A stretch of 36,530 bases of DNA from assembly GCF_011045025.1 (NCBI RefSeq), contig NZ_JAAKZX010000090.1, forward strand, positions 1 to 36,530. The letters run 5' to 3'. Shown here piece by piece: positions 15,098-23,745 of this stretch; position 1 is the first letter of the stretch, and every line of letters begins with the position of its first letter. A program made the position numbers and the translations under genes. This DNA comes from Streptomyces ureilyticus. GTDB lineage: Bacteria > Actinomycetota > Actinomycetes > Streptomycetales > Streptomycetaceae. The notes under the pieces are model-generated. The model saw only the letters and a program-made list of their open reading frames with translations, was not told where the DNA came from and did no database searches.

Positions 15098-16396
15098 ATG
15101 GATGGACGCCCACTCGAGATCGCTGAGATGCTGGCCACAGAAGGGCAGGTGACGACAGCGATGGCAGGTTCCGCCGGTACCCCGGGCACCCCGCGCGTCC
15201 TGCGCGCCATGAACGACCGGGCCGCTCTCGATCTGCTGCTGGAGCACGGGACACTGTCGCGGACCAGGATCGGCAACCTCACCGGCCTGTCCAAGCCGAC
15301 CGCCTCGCAGCTCCTCGCCCGACTGGAAGCCGCAGGACTCGTCGTCGTGACCGGCACCAGCGAAGGCCGACCCGGGCCCAACGCCCAGTTGTACGCGGTG
15401 AACCCCGCCGCCGCCCGGGTCGCCGGCCTCGACGTCACCCCCACCGGCATCCGTGCCGCGATCGCCGACATCACCGGCGAGACCGTCGGACGGTTCGAAC
15501 TGCCGACCCCCGGTCGCAGCGCACAGGGCGCCGTCGACCGCGTACTGCTGGCCCTGGACGGCGCGGTCAAGGACGCCGGGCTGCACCGGACCGACGTGCA
15601 CCGGATTGTGATCGGTACGCAGGGCGCCTTCGACCCCGCCACCGGCAACCTGCGTTACGCCAGCCATCTGCACGGCTGGCACTCGCCCCGGCTGCTGGAG
15701 GACATGGCCGCCGCGCTCGGCCCCATCCCCTTCGAAGTGGAGAACGACGTCAACCTCGCCGCCATCGCCGAGCAGCGCATCGGCGAGGCGCGCGACTGCG
15801 AGAACTTCACCCTGCTCTGGGGGGAACGGGGCTTCGGCGCCGCGGTCGTGATCGGCGGCCGGCTGCACCGGGGCGCCACCGGAGGCGCCGGCGAAGTCGC
15901 CTTCCTCCCGTTGCCGGGAGCCCCGCTCGTACGCAATGTAGCCCGCAGCAACTCCGGCGGTTTCGAGGAACTGGCCGGTCGCCGGGCCGTGTTGGGCCTG
16001 GCCCGCGAGCACGGCCTCGCGCCCCCACCGGGCACCAGCGGCGGCACCCTCACCGAGAAGGCCGCCGCGGTGGTCGCCGAAGCGGCCCGTACGGCCGAGA
16101 GCCCCGGACCGGGGCAGGCCGTGCTCGCCGAGTTCGCCACCCGGCTCGCCACCGGACTCGCCGCGGTCGTCGCGGTGATCGACCCCGAACTGATCATCCT
16201 GGCCGGCGGGGTGATCACCGCCGGCGGCGAACCCCTGCGCTCCCTGATCCAGTCCGAGCTCGCCGAACTGGCCGTCCCCCGTCCCGCCATCCGCCTCAGT
16301 ACGACACCCGACAGCCCCGTACTGACCGGCGCCCTGCAGTCCGCCCTCGCGGCCACCCGCGACGAGGTCTTCGACACCACGGGTCGCACCCCCTGA
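15098..16396 (+). CDS. csnR: ROK-family transcriptional repressor of chito-oligosaccharide use
   Basis: This encodes 432 residues. A winged HTH lies at about 36-85 (RVLRAMNDRAALDLLLEHGT, then SRTRIGNLTGLSKPTASQLL and ARLEAAGLV). The ROK sugar-kinase-like domain follows, with VAGLDVTPTGIRAAIADITG, EVENDVNLAAIAEQR, GERGFGAAVVIGGRLHRG and LIILAGGVITAGG. The ROK zinc motif CxCGxxGC is absent after GGAGEVAFLP, which marks a zinc-less ROK subgroup. The gene is first in the cluster with csnE-K. I name it CsnR from context and from the AGGAAA/TTTCCT palindrome just upstream; csnR of S. coelicolor (SCO2657) represses the chitosanase gene. A second ATG at 15161 is possible. Confidence 0.85.
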   Translation: MDGRPLEIAEMLATEGQVTTAMAGSAGTPGTPRVLRAMNDRAALDLLLEHGTLSRTRIGNLTGLSKPTASQLLARLEAAGLVVVTGTSEGRPGPNAQLYAVNPAAARVAGLDVTPTGIRAAIADITGETVGRFELPTPGRSAQGAVDRVLLALDGAVKDAGLHRTDVHRIVIGTQGAFDPATGNLRYASHLHGWHSPRLLEDMAAALGPIPFEVENDVNLAAIAEQRIGEARDCENFTLLWGERGFGAAVVIGGRLHRGATGGAGEVAFLPLPGAPLVRNVARSNSGGFEELAGRRAVLGLAREHGLAPPPGTSGGTLTEKAAAVVAEAARTAESPGPGQAVLAEFATRLATGLAAVVAVIDPELIILAGGVITAGGEPLRSLIQSELAELAVPRPAIRLSTTPDSPVLTGALQSALAATRDEVFDTTGRTP

Positions 16397-16399
16397 CCC

Positions 16400-16582
16400 G
16401 TACAGCCTGGCCTGCCTGTACCGCCTGACCTGTACCCCAGCCTCGTACGGCCGGACCGGTACCGCCTGCCCGCACCACCTGATCCGTACCACCTGATCCG
16501 CGGGCCCCTCGGCCCACCCCGTCCCCTTCCCCGCGCACGCCCAATTCCCTTCGCACGCCCAAAAGTTCCTCGCGCACGCCCC
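16400..16582. repeat. Repeat-rich spacer between csnR and csnE
   Basis: The first half (16400-16500) contains imperfect copies of GTACCRCCTG, including the tandem pair CCACCTGATCCGTA / CCACCTGATCCG near 16476-16501. The second half contains CGCACGCCC three times, at 16534, 16552 and 16573, with 18- and 21-base spacing, just before the csnE ribosome site AAGGAG (16583-16588). No second AGGAAA/TTTCCT palindrome was seen. No gene is supported here. Confidence 0.6.
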
Positions 16583-16595
16583 AAGGAGTTCCGTC

Positions 16596-17927
16596 ATGCC
16601 CAGAATCGCCCCCATACGTCTCGCCGTCGCGGCCACCGCGATCGCCCTGACCGCCACGGCCTGCACCGGTTCCAGTACGTCCGGCGCGACCGACGACGCG
16701 AGCAAGCCGTCCACCATCACCTTCTGGCACCCGTGGAGCGCGCCCACCGAGGTCAAGGCGATCGAGGCGAACGTCGCGGCCTTCGAGAAGGCGCACCCCA
16801 ACATCAACGTCAAGGTCGTCGGGAACGTCGACGCCGACAAGGTGAACCAGGCGCTGCGCGCGGGCGGTTCGAACGCGCCGGACGTGGTGGCGTCGCCGGA
16901 GACGAGCAACGTCGGCAAGTTCTGTTCGTCGGGTGTCTTCGCCGACCTCGATCCCTTCCTGGAGAAGTCGAAGATCGACACCGCGAAGACGTTCCCCAAG
17001 CCGATGCTGGACTACACGCAGTTCGAGGGGACGCGCTGCGCACTGCCGCTGCTCGGCGATGCGTACGGGCTCTATTACAACAAGACGATGTTCGAGGAGG
17101 CGGGCATCGAGTCCCCGCCCAAGACGCTCTCCGAGTTCAAGGCCGCCGCGGTCAAGCTGACCAAGAGCAAGGGCGACAGTTACTCGCAGCTCGGCTTCAT
17201 GCCGAACTTCCACGGCTACGAGGTCACCGTCCCGCACCTCGCGGCGCAGTGGAGCCCGGAGTACTTCACCGCCGACGGCAAGTCCAACGTCGCCAAGGAC
17301 CCGGCGTTCAAGGAGCTGCTGACCTGGCAGCAGGACATGGTCAAGTCGCTCGGCGGCTTCCAGAAGCTGGAGAAGTACCGTTCCACCTTCGGTGACGAGT
17401 GGTCCGCCCAGAATCCGCTGCACACCGGGCAGATCGCCATGAACATCGACGGCGAGTGGCGCGGCGGCATGATGAAGGACGCGGGCGTGGACTTCGAGGT
17501 GGGGGTCGCGCCGTTCCCGGTGCCGGACGACCAGGCGGACACATACGGCAAGGGCTTCCTGACCGGCACGATCATCGGCCTCGCCAGCACCAGCAGCAAG
17601 CAGAACGCCGCCTGGGAGCTGGTGAAGTACATGACCACGAACACCGACGCGGTCGTCTCCTTCGCCAACGCCATCAACAACGTCCCCTCGACCTTCGAGG
17701 CGCTGAAGTCCCCGAAGCTCGAGAACGACGCCACGATGCAGGCCTTCGTGAAGATCGCCGAGAACCCGAACAGCAACACCGCGCCCGCCGCGGTCAACGG
17801 CAGCGCGTACCAGGAGACCCTGCAGAACTTCGCGTACGACTACGAGTCCGGCAAGGAGAAGGGCCTGGACGCGGGGCTTGCGAAGGTCGCGAAGCAGATC
17901 GACACCGACATCGCCAAGGCGAAGTAG
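16596..17927 (+). CDS. csnE: Sugar ABC transporter solute-binding lipoprotein
   Basis: This is a 443-residue family 1 extracellular solute-binding protein. A signal peptide ends in the lipobox LTATAC with the lipidated Cys at residue 23. The mature part starts with a Ser/Thr-rich linker, then TITFWHPWSAPTEVKAIEAN typical of oligosaccharide binders, a hinge region at APDVVASPETSNVGKF, and the C-terminal motifs GKGFLTGTIIGLASTS and AAWELVKYMTT. The start has AAGGAG seven bases upstream. It should deliver chitosan-derived glucosamine oligosaccharides to the two permeases encoded next; no ATPase gene is present, so the shared MsiK ATPase encoded elsewhere probably powers the system. Confidence 0.88.
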   Translation: MPRIAPIRLAVAATAIALTATACTGSSTSGATDDASKPSTITFWHPWSAPTEVKAIEANVAAFEKAHPNINVKVVGNVDADKVNQALRAGGSNAPDVVASPETSNVGKFCSSGVFADLDPFLEKSKIDTAKTFPKPMLDYTQFEGTRCALPLLGDAYGLYYNKTMFEEAGIESPPKTLSEFKAAAVKLTKSKGDSYSQLGFMPNFHGYEVTVPHLAAQWSPEYFTADGKSNVAKDPAFKELLTWQQDMVKSLGGFQKLEKYRSTFGDEWSAQNPLHTGQIAMNIDGEWRGGMMKDAGVDFEVGVAPFPVPDDQADTYGKGFLTGTIIGLASTSSKQNAAWELVKYMTTNTDAVVSFANAINNVPSTFEALKSPKLENDATMQAFVKIAENPNSNTAPAAVNGSAYQETLQNFAYDYESGKEKGLDAGLAKVAKQIDTDIAKAK

Positions 17928-17934
17928 CAGCCCC

Positions 17935-18894
17935 ATGACGATCCTTCACGGCCACTCGGCGGCGCTGCGTACCAAGCGCCGCCGGGAGGGGCTGCGCACG
18001 CTGGCGTTCCTCTCCCCCTGGCTCATCGGTTTCAGCGTCTTCTTCGTCTATCCGCTGCTGTCGACCGTCTACTTCTCCTTCATGAAGTACGACGGCTTCA
18101 AGCCGCCCACCTTCAACGGGCTCACCAACTGGACGTACGTCTTCACGGACTATCCCTTCTTCTGGGCCGCTATGCGCAACACCCTGTGGCTCGTGGTGAT
18201 CATGGTGGCGGCCCGGGTGGTGTTCGGGCTCGGCGTCGGGCTGCTGATCACGAAGATCAAGACGGGTGCGGGCGTGTTCCGTACCTTCTTCTACCTCCCC
18301 TATCTCGCACCGCCCGTCGCCGCCACCCTGGCCTTCGCCTTTCTGCTCAACCCCGGCACGGGCCCGGTCAACCAGGTGCTCGGCGATCTGGGCCTGCCAC
18401 AGCCGGGCTGGTTCAACGACCCGTCCTGGTCCAAGCCGGCGCTGACGCTGCTCGCGCTGTGGGGCATCGGCGACCTCATGGTCATCTTCATGGCCGCGCT
18501 GCTCGATGTGCCGAAGGAGCAGTACGAGGCCGCCGAGCTGGACGGCGCGGGCTCCTGGAAGCGCTTCCGGTACGTCACCCTGCCGAACATCTCGCCCATC
18601 GTGCTGTTCGCCGTGGTCACCGGGGTGATCCAGACGATGCAGTACTACACGCAGCCGCTCATCGCCGGTAAGACGGCCAGCGGTGTCATCGGCGCCGGGG
18701 CCGGCCAGATCTACGAGCCCGGCTACCCGGGGAAGTCGACGCTGACGCTCCCCCAGCTCATCTACACCTTGGGATTCCAGCGCTTCGACACCGGCTCCGC
18801 CTGTGTGGTCGCCCTGGTGCTGTTCGCCCTGTCCATGGCGTTCACCGCGCTGCTGATGCGCCGCCGCGGCGGCCTGATCACGGTGGAGGACTGA
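17935..18894 (+). CDS. csnF: Sugar ABC transporter permease (MalF type)
   Basis: This encodes 319 residues with six membrane helices, beginning LAFLSPWLIGFSVFFVYPLL. The cytoplasmic EAA loop is EQYEAAELDGAGSWKRFRYV, followed by TLPNISPIV, which docks onto the ATPase. The ATG at 17935 lies seven bases after the csnE stop; upstream in-frame codons lie inside csnE and are not used. The partner is the csnG product. The sequence fits the carbohydrate uptake transporter-1 family, whose natural ATPase in Streptomyces is the shared MsiK. Confidence 0.9.
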   Translation: MTILHGHSAALRTKRRREGLRTLAFLSPWLIGFSVFFVYPLLSTVYFSFMKYDGFKPPTFNGLTNWTYVFTDYPFFWAAMRNTLWLVVIMVAARVVFGLGVGLLITKIKTGAGVFRTFFYLPYLAPPVAATLAFAFLLNPGTGPVNQVLGDLGLPQPGWFNDPSWSKPALTLLALWGIGDLMVIFMAALLDVPKEQYEAAELDGAGSWKRFRYVTLPNISPIVLFAVVTGVIQTMQYYTQPLIAGKTASGVIGAGAGQIYEPGYPGKSTLTLPQLIYTLGFQRFDTGSACVVALVLFALSMAFTALLMRRRGGLITVED

Positions 18895-18899
18895 TCTCC

Positions 18900-19820
18900 A
18901 TGACCCACACCGTCACCGCCCGCCCGCCGGCGCCCACCGCACCCGGCGGCCCGCTCTGCACGGCCGGCCGGAGCCCCGCGGCCCGTACCGCCCGTCGCAA
19001 GGCGCTGCTGCACTGGATCGCCGTGCACTGTCTGGGCATCGCGGCCGCGCTGTTCTTCATCATGCCGTTCGTGTTCATCCTGCTCACGTCCCTGATGGAC
19101 GATCGGCAGGCGCTGACCAGCGCCCTGTGGCCGAGGTCCTGGAACTGGGACAACTACGCGAACGTCTGGAACGCCCCCGGTTTCCTGACCTGGTGGCGCA
19201 ACACCCTGATGTACGCGGGCCTCGGCACCCTCTTCACCGTCGTGTCCAGCCTTCCGGTGGCGTACGCCCTGGCCAAGTTCCGCTTCCGCGGACGGCGGAT
19301 CGCGACGATGCTCGTGATCTCCGCGATGATGCTGCCGCCGCAGGTGATCATCGTGCCGATGTACCTGTTCTGGGCCAAGCAGATGCACATGACCGGCACG
19401 CTGTGGCCGCTGATCATCCCGATGGCCTTCGGCGACGCCTTCAGCATCTTCCTGCTGCGGCAGTTCCTGCTGACCATTCCGAATGAGTACGTGGACGCGG
19501 CGAAGGTCGACGGCTGCGGCGAACTGCGCACCCTGCTGCGGATCGTGGTGCCGCTGGCCAAGCCGGGGATCGCGGCCGTCGCGCTGTTCCAGTTCTTCTA
19601 CTGCTGGAACGACTACTTCGGCCCACAGATCTACGCGAGTGACAATCCGGCGGCCTGGACGCTCAGTTACGGCCTTGAGTCGTTCAAGGACAACCACCAT
19701 ACGAACTGGAATCTGACCATGGCCGCGACCCTGCTGGTCATGGCCCCCGTGATCATCGTGTTCTTCTTCGCGCAGAAGGCGTTCATCGAGGGTGTCACGC
19801 TGACCGGAGTGAAGGGCTGA
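18900..19820 (+). CDS. csnG: Sugar ABC transporter permease (MalG type)
   Basis: This encodes 306 residues. A ~35-residue Pro/Ala/Arg-rich cytoplasmic N-terminus precedes six helices, the first being HCLGIAAALFFIMPFVFILL. The EAA loop is NEYVDAAKVDGCGELRTLLR followed by IVVPLAKPGIA, as in MalG proteins. The start lies five bases after the csnF stop. It pairs with the csnF product as the heterodimeric pore of the same transporter. Confidence 0.9.
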   Translation: MTHTVTARPPAPTAPGGPLCTAGRSPAARTARRKALLHWIAVHCLGIAAALFFIMPFVFILLTSLMDDRQALTSALWPRSWNWDNYANVWNAPGFLTWWRNTLMYAGLGTLFTVVSSLPVAYALAKFRFRGRRIATMLVISAMMLPPQVIIVPMYLFWAKQMHMTGTLWPLIIPMAFGDAFSIFLLRQFLLTIPNEYVDAAKVDGCGELRTLLRIVVPLAKPGIAAVALFQFFYCWNDYFGPQIYASDNPAAWTLSYGLESFKDNHHTNWNLTMAATLLVMAPVIIVFFFAQKAFIEGVTLTGVKG

Positions 19821-19826
19821 CTGACC

Positions 19827-21092
19827 GTGAAACTGGCAGTAGTGGGCGGGGGTTCGACCTACACCCCCGAACTCATCGACGGCTTCGCCCGGCTGAGGGA
19901 CACCCTGCCCGTCGAGGAGCTGGTGCTCGTCGACCCCGCCGCCGAGCGGCTGGAGCTGGTCGGCGGCTTGGCGCGGCGCATCTTCGCCCGGCAGGGGCAC
20001 GGCGGGCGCATCGTCACGACCTCCGACCTGGACGCGGGCATCGAGGGCGCCGACGCGGTCCTGCTGCAACTGCGCGTCGGCGGACAGGCCGCGCGTGAGC
20101 AGGACGAGACCTGGCCCCTGGAGTGCGGCTGTGTCGGGCAGGAGACGACCGGTGCGGGCGGTCTCGCGAAGGCCCTGCGTACGGTGCCGGTGGTGCTGGA
20201 CATCGCGGAGCGCGTACGACGGACGAATCCGGGCGCGTGGATCATCGACTTCACCAATCCGGTGGGCATCGTGACCCGCGCCCTGCTCGAAGCAGGCCAT
20301 AAAGCGGTCGGGTTGTGCAATGTGGCGATCGGTTTCCAGCGGAAGTTCGCCGGGCTGCTCGGCATCGCGCCCGTCGACGTGCACCTCGATCATGTCGGGC
20401 TCAACCACCTCACCTGGGAGATGGGTGTACGACTCGGGGGGCCCGAGGGCGAGGACATCTTGCCGAAGCTGCTCGCAGTGCACGGCGAAGCCGTCGCCGC
20501 AGATCTGCGCTTGCCACGCCACGTCCTCGATCGCCTCGGTGTCGTCCCCTCCTATTACCTGCGCTACTACTACGCGCACGACGAGGTGGTGCGAGAGCAG
20601 CGTACGAAGCCGTCGCGGGCCGCCGAAGTGGCCGCGATGGAGCGCGAGTTGCTGAAGATGTACGGCGACCCGGAGCTCGCCGAGAAGCCGGCGCTGCTCG
20701 GCAAGCGGGGCGGGGCGTACTACTCGGAGGCGGCCGTGGACCTCGCGGCCTCGCTGCTCGGTGGCGCGGGAAATCCGTACCAGGTCGTGAATACGTACAA
20801 CAAGGGGACGCTGCCCTTCCTGCCGGACGATGCCGTCATCGAAGTACAGGCGGCCGTCGGGAGGTCCGGGCCTCTTCCGCTGCCGGTGCCGTCCGTGGAT
20901 CCGCTGTACGCGGGTCTGATGGCGGATGTCACCGCGTACGAGGACCTGGCGCTTCAAGCGGCGCTGCGCGGGGGACGCGACCGGGTGTTCCGTGCGCTGC
21001 TCGCGCATCCGCTGGTCGGCCAGTACGCGTACGCCGACGCCCTCACCGATCAGCTGATCGCGCACAACCGGGAGCACCTCGCGTGGGCGTGA
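19827..21092 (+). CDS. csnH: GH4 family 6-phospho-glycosidase
   Basis: This encodes 421 residues. Family 4 glycosidases cleave phosphorylated disaccharides with NAD and a divalent metal by an oxidation/elimination route. The NAD loop is VVGGGSTYTPELIDGF at the N-terminus. Metal ligands are Cys164 in GLCNVAIGFQ and His194 in HVGLNHLTW, and Asn144 in DFTNPVG is the conserved substrate residue. The sequence resembles 6-phospho-beta-glucosidases. The GTG at 19827 directly follows csnG. Because the csn transporter is not a PTS, the phosphorylated substrate must come from an intracellular kinase, presumably the next gene. Confidence 0.88.
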   Translation: MKLAVVGGGSTYTPELIDGFARLRDTLPVEELVLVDPAAERLELVGGLARRIFARQGHGGRIVTTSDLDAGIEGADAVLLQLRVGGQAAREQDETWPLECGCVGQETTGAGGLAKALRTVPVVLDIAERVRRTNPGAWIIDFTNPVGIVTRALLEAGHKAVGLCNVAIGFQRKFAGLLGIAPVDVHLDHVGLNHLTWEMGVRLGGPEGEDILPKLLAVHGEAVAADLRLPRHVLDRLGVVPSYYLRYYYAHDEVVREQRTKPSRAAEVAAMERELLKMYGDPELAEKPALLGKRGGAYYSEAAVDLAASLLGGAGNPYQVVNTYNKGTLPFLPDDAVIEVQAAVGRSGPLPLPVPSVDPLYAGLMADVTAYEDLALQAALRGGRDRVFRALLAHPLVGQYAYADALTDQLIAHNREHLAWA

Positions 21093-22069
21093 GAGCGGGT
21101 GTTCTCGCCATCGACGCGGGGAACAGCAAGACCGACGTCGCCGTCGTCGCGCCGGACGGGCGGGTGCTCGCCGAGGCGCGCGCGGGTGGCTTCCAGCCGC
21201 CCGTGGTCGGAGTGCGGCAGGCCGTGGACACGTTGGCGGCGGCCGTCGACCGGGCCTTCGCCGAGGCGGGGGTCACGGCCGTGGACCATGTGTCCGCGTG
21301 TCTTGCCAACGCCGATCTTCCCGTCGAGGAGGAGGAGTTGGCCGCTGCGCTGCACGCGCGCGCGTGGGGGGCGAGTACCGAGGTGCGCAACGACACCTTC
21401 GCGATTCTGCGCGCCGGGGTCGCCGAGCCGCGTGGGGTGGCGGTGGTGTGCGGCGCGGGTATCAACTGCGTCGGCATGCGGCCCGACGGGCGCATCGCCC
21501 GCTTCCCCGCCATCGGCCGCCTCTCCGGTGACTGGGGTGGCGGCGGGGGCCTCGCCGAGGAGGCCATCTGGCATGCGGCGCGCGCCGAGGACGGCCGGGG
21601 CGGCCCGACCGCGCTGGCCCGCGCCCTGCCCGCCCGCTTCGGCCTCGACTCCATGTACGCGCTGATCGAGGCCTTCCACCTCGGGCACCTGAGCCAAGAA
21701 CGGCGTCACGAGCTGACTCCGGTCCTGTTCGCCACGGCGGCGGCCGGCGACCTGGTGGCCCGCGCCCTCGTCGACCGGCTCGCGGAGGAGGTGGTGGCCA
21801 TGGCGAGCGTCGCCCTGTCGCGTCTGGAACTGCTCGACGAGGAGGCCCCCGTAGTCCTCGGCGGCAGCATCCTGGCGGCCCGGCACCCGCAACTCGACGA
21901 CCGGACAAGGGAACTGCTGGCCGAACGCGCCCCCAAGGCCGTACCCAGGGTGGTCACCGCGAGTCCCGTCCTCGGCGCCGTGCTGCTCGGCCTTGATCAC
22001 GTATCGGCGCGCGACGAGGCGCACGCCAGCGTGCGGGCGTATTACGAGGGGTCGCGCCGGGAACCGTAG
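21083..22069 (+). CDS. csnK: BadF/BcrA-type sugar kinase
   Basis: This encodes about 328 residues with the ASKHA fold: phosphate-1 loop LAIDAGNSKTDVAVV, catalytic region RNDTFAILRAG, phosphate-2 loop VAVVCGAGINCVGM, then GRLSGDWGGGGGLAEEAIWH and the adenosine motif PVVLGGSIL. It belongs to the N-acetylglucosamine kinase/BadF group. I place the start at the GTG at 21083 because GGAG lies eight bases upstream; the GTG at 21089, overlapping the csnH stop as GTGA, is the alternative. In context it should phosphorylate imported glucosamine or its oligosaccharides and feed the csnH enzyme. It is the last gene of the csn unit. Confidence 0.85.
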   Translation: MGVRAGVLAIDAGNSKTDVAVVAPDGRVLAEARAGGFQPPVVGVRQAVDTLAAAVDRAFAEAGVTAVDHVSACLANADLPVEEEELAAALHARAWGASTEVRNDTFAILRAGVAEPRGVAVVCGAGINCVGMRPDGRIARFPAIGRLSGDWGGGGGLAEEAIWHAARAEDGRGGPTALARALPARFGLDSMYALIEAFHLGHLSQERRHELTPVLFATAAAGDLVARALVDRLAEEVVAMASVALSRLELLDEEAPVVLGGSILAARHPQLDDRTRELLAERAPKAVPRVVTASPVLGAVLLGLDHVSARDEAHASVRAYYEGSRREP

Positions 22070-22073
22070 GGTT

Positions 22074-22136
22074 CTGGATCGCGTATTCATGGTTGCGCTG
22101 CGGTACGGATTGCACTGCGATACGAACAAGATCCAG
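22074..22136. repeat. Tandem 17-base repeat within an inverted repeat, upstream of glnX
   Basis: TTGCGCTGCGGTACGGA (22093-22109) is followed directly by TTGCACTGCGATACGAA (22110-22126), 14 of 17 bases identical with all three differences G to A. The pair is framed by CTGGATC (22074-22080) and GATCCAG (22130-22136), perfect 7-base arms. It lies between csnK and the glnX cluster and could be a regulator-binding array for glnX or part of the csn terminator. Confidence 0.55.
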
Positions 22137-22151
22137 TCAGGGCCTGTGCGG

Positions 22152-22256
22152 ATGTCAGTCCCGGCGGGGATACTTGCGGCCGTGCACCTCCTCCCGCTGC
22201 GTCCCGACGCGCGGGCGGAGGCTTACGGAGGGTTGACCATGGGGGAGGTCAAGTGA
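22152..22256 (+). CDS. Possible 34-residue leader peptide before glnX
   Basis: An ATG at 22152 opens a 34-residue frame (MSVPAGILAAVHLLPLRPDA and on to TMGEVK). Its TGA overlaps the glnX GTG as GTGA. The Shine-Dalgarno is weak and nothing is recognised in it. It could couple glnX translation to an upstream signal, or be chance. Confidence 0.22.
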   Translation: MSVPAGILAAVHLLPLRPDARAEAYGGLTMGEVK

Positions 22257-23731
22257 CATACACGCCGAACGGCGGCTCGGCGCCACCTGGCGCGGGACCG
22301 CCCACGATGCCCGCCATGCCGCCGCAGCCCGGGCCACCGGCCGCGGCGCCACCGGCCGCGCCCGTCGCGCAGCCCGCTCCGGCCGGTCCCGGCGGGCCCG
22401 ACCCGACGCCTCCGCGCCGTACGGCCTGGGCGGAAGGCGTCGACCAGTTGCGTGCCGCGGCGACGACGGAGCCGGGGCGGCTGCGCATCATCGGTGCCGC
22501 GCTGGCCTTGCTCCTCGTGGCGTTCGGCTCGATGACGGCCTGGCAGATGACGGAGCGGTCGGACGCCGCCGACAACGTACTGAGCAGCAGCCAGCCGCTG
22601 AGCGCCGACGCCGCGCTCATCTACCGCTCGCTCGCCACCGCCAACACCGCGGCCTCCAGCGGCTTCCTCGCGGGCGGCCAGGAGACCGCCGAGTCCCGCC
22701 AGGAGTACGAGCGGGGCATCAACACGGCCGCGGACAGGCTGATCAACGCGGCGGCCAACTCCGAGCCGGGCTCCGAGTCGGCGGAGACCATCACCCGGCT
22801 GAACAAGCGGCTGCCCGAATACAAGGGCCTCATCGAGCGCGCCCGGTCCAACAACCGGCAGGGCTACCCGCTCGGCGGCGCCTACCTGCGGTACGCCAAC
22901 GCGAAGATGCAGGTCATGCTCAAGGACGCCGAGGATCTCTACAAGATGGAGAACCAGCGGCTGCGCTCCGACTACAACGCCGCGACGCCCTACCCGTGGA
23001 TAGCGATCGGCGCCGGCGTCCTCGCGATCGGCGGCCTCGTCTGGGCCCAGCGCCGCAACTACCAGCGTACGAACCGGGTGTTGAACCACGGCCTGGTCGC
23101 CGCGACCGCCGCCTCCACGGTGGTACTGCTCTGGCTGGTGGTCGGCCACAGCTTGGCCAGGGCAGGCCTGAACGACTCGTACGACCACGGAGTACGGTCG
23201 CTGAACGTGCTGAACGACGCCCGGATCGCCTCCCTCAAGGCCCGCGGCAACGAGACGCTGACGCTGGTCAGCCGGGGTGCCGAGACCAAGAAGGTCGACG
23301 GCGAGGTCGTGGACGCGTACGACAACGACTACAAGATCCAGATGAAGGACCTCTCCGCCAAGCTGGCCGCCGCCGAGGACCTCGCCGACGACAGCGCGGG
23401 CGAGTCCCCGGTGAAGGGCGCGACGGAGAACATGCAGGTCTGGCAGGACCGGCACAAGGAGGCCCGTACCGCGGACGACTCGGGCGACTACCAGGGCGCG
23501 CTGGACAGGGTGATCGGCTCCGATGACAAGAAGCCGACGGGCCAGTGCTTCGACAATGTGGACACCGATCTGGAGAAGGCGCTCGAGCACGAGCAGGGCG
23601 AGTTCGAGGTGGCGGCCGAGGACGGCAAGGGCGCGATGACGGGGCTTCCGGTGGGCGCCGCGGTGCTCGCGGTGCTGGGCGCCTCGGGTGCGGTGCTCGG
23701 TATCGGGCGCCGGCTGTCGGAGTACCGGTGA
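22253..23731 (+). CDS. glnX: GlnX-like membrane sensor partner of PknG
   Basis: This encodes 492 residues. A ~70-residue Pro/Ala-rich cytoplasmic tail precedes TM1 at about 77-98 (LRIIGAALALLLVAFGSMTA). An exported helical domain (99-248) follows, then TM2 and TM3 at about 249-266 and 280-299, a second exported helical domain (300-465), and TM4 at about 466-485. Four helices around two extracytoplasmic domains match GlnX of mycobacteria and corynebacteria, which passes the signal of amino-acid-bound GlnH to PknG. The GTG has GGAGG four bases upstream. The order glnX-glnH-pknG is the conserved actinobacterial one, which supports the name more than sequence alone. Confidence 0.8.
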   Translation: MTYTPNGGSAPPGAGPPTMPAMPPQPGPPAAAPPAAPVAQPAPAGPGGPDPTPPRRTAWAEGVDQLRAAATTEPGRLRIIGAALALLLVAFGSMTAWQMTERSDAADNVLSSSQPLSADAALIYRSLATANTAASSGFLAGGQETAESRQEYERGINTAADRLINAAANSEPGSESAETITRLNKRLPEYKGLIERARSNNRQGYPLGGAYLRYANAKMQVMLKDAEDLYKMENQRLRSDYNAATPYPWIAIGAGVLAIGGLVWAQRRNYQRTNRVLNHGLVAATAASTVVLLWLVVGHSLARAGLNDSYDHGVRSLNVLNDARIASLKARGNETLTLVSRGAETKKVDGEVVDAYDNDYKIQMKDLSAKLAAAEDLADDSAGESPVKGATENMQVWQDRHKEARTADDSGDYQGALDRVIGSDDKKPTGQCFDNVDTDLEKALEHEQGEFEVAAEDGKGAMTGLPVGAAVLAVLGASGAVLGIGRRLSEYR

Positions 23732-23745
23732 GAGGGGGCATGACG

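Noticed and set aside
15050..16999. 649-residue minus-strand open frame opposite csnR and csnE
   Set aside because: It is a shadow: it crosses two real plus-strand genes and has biased low-complexity content.
18762..21077. 771-residue minus-strand open frame opposite csnG and csnH
   Set aside because: Antisense of permease and GH4 genes; no motif, and composition is His/Gln/Arg-rich as in typical shadow frames.
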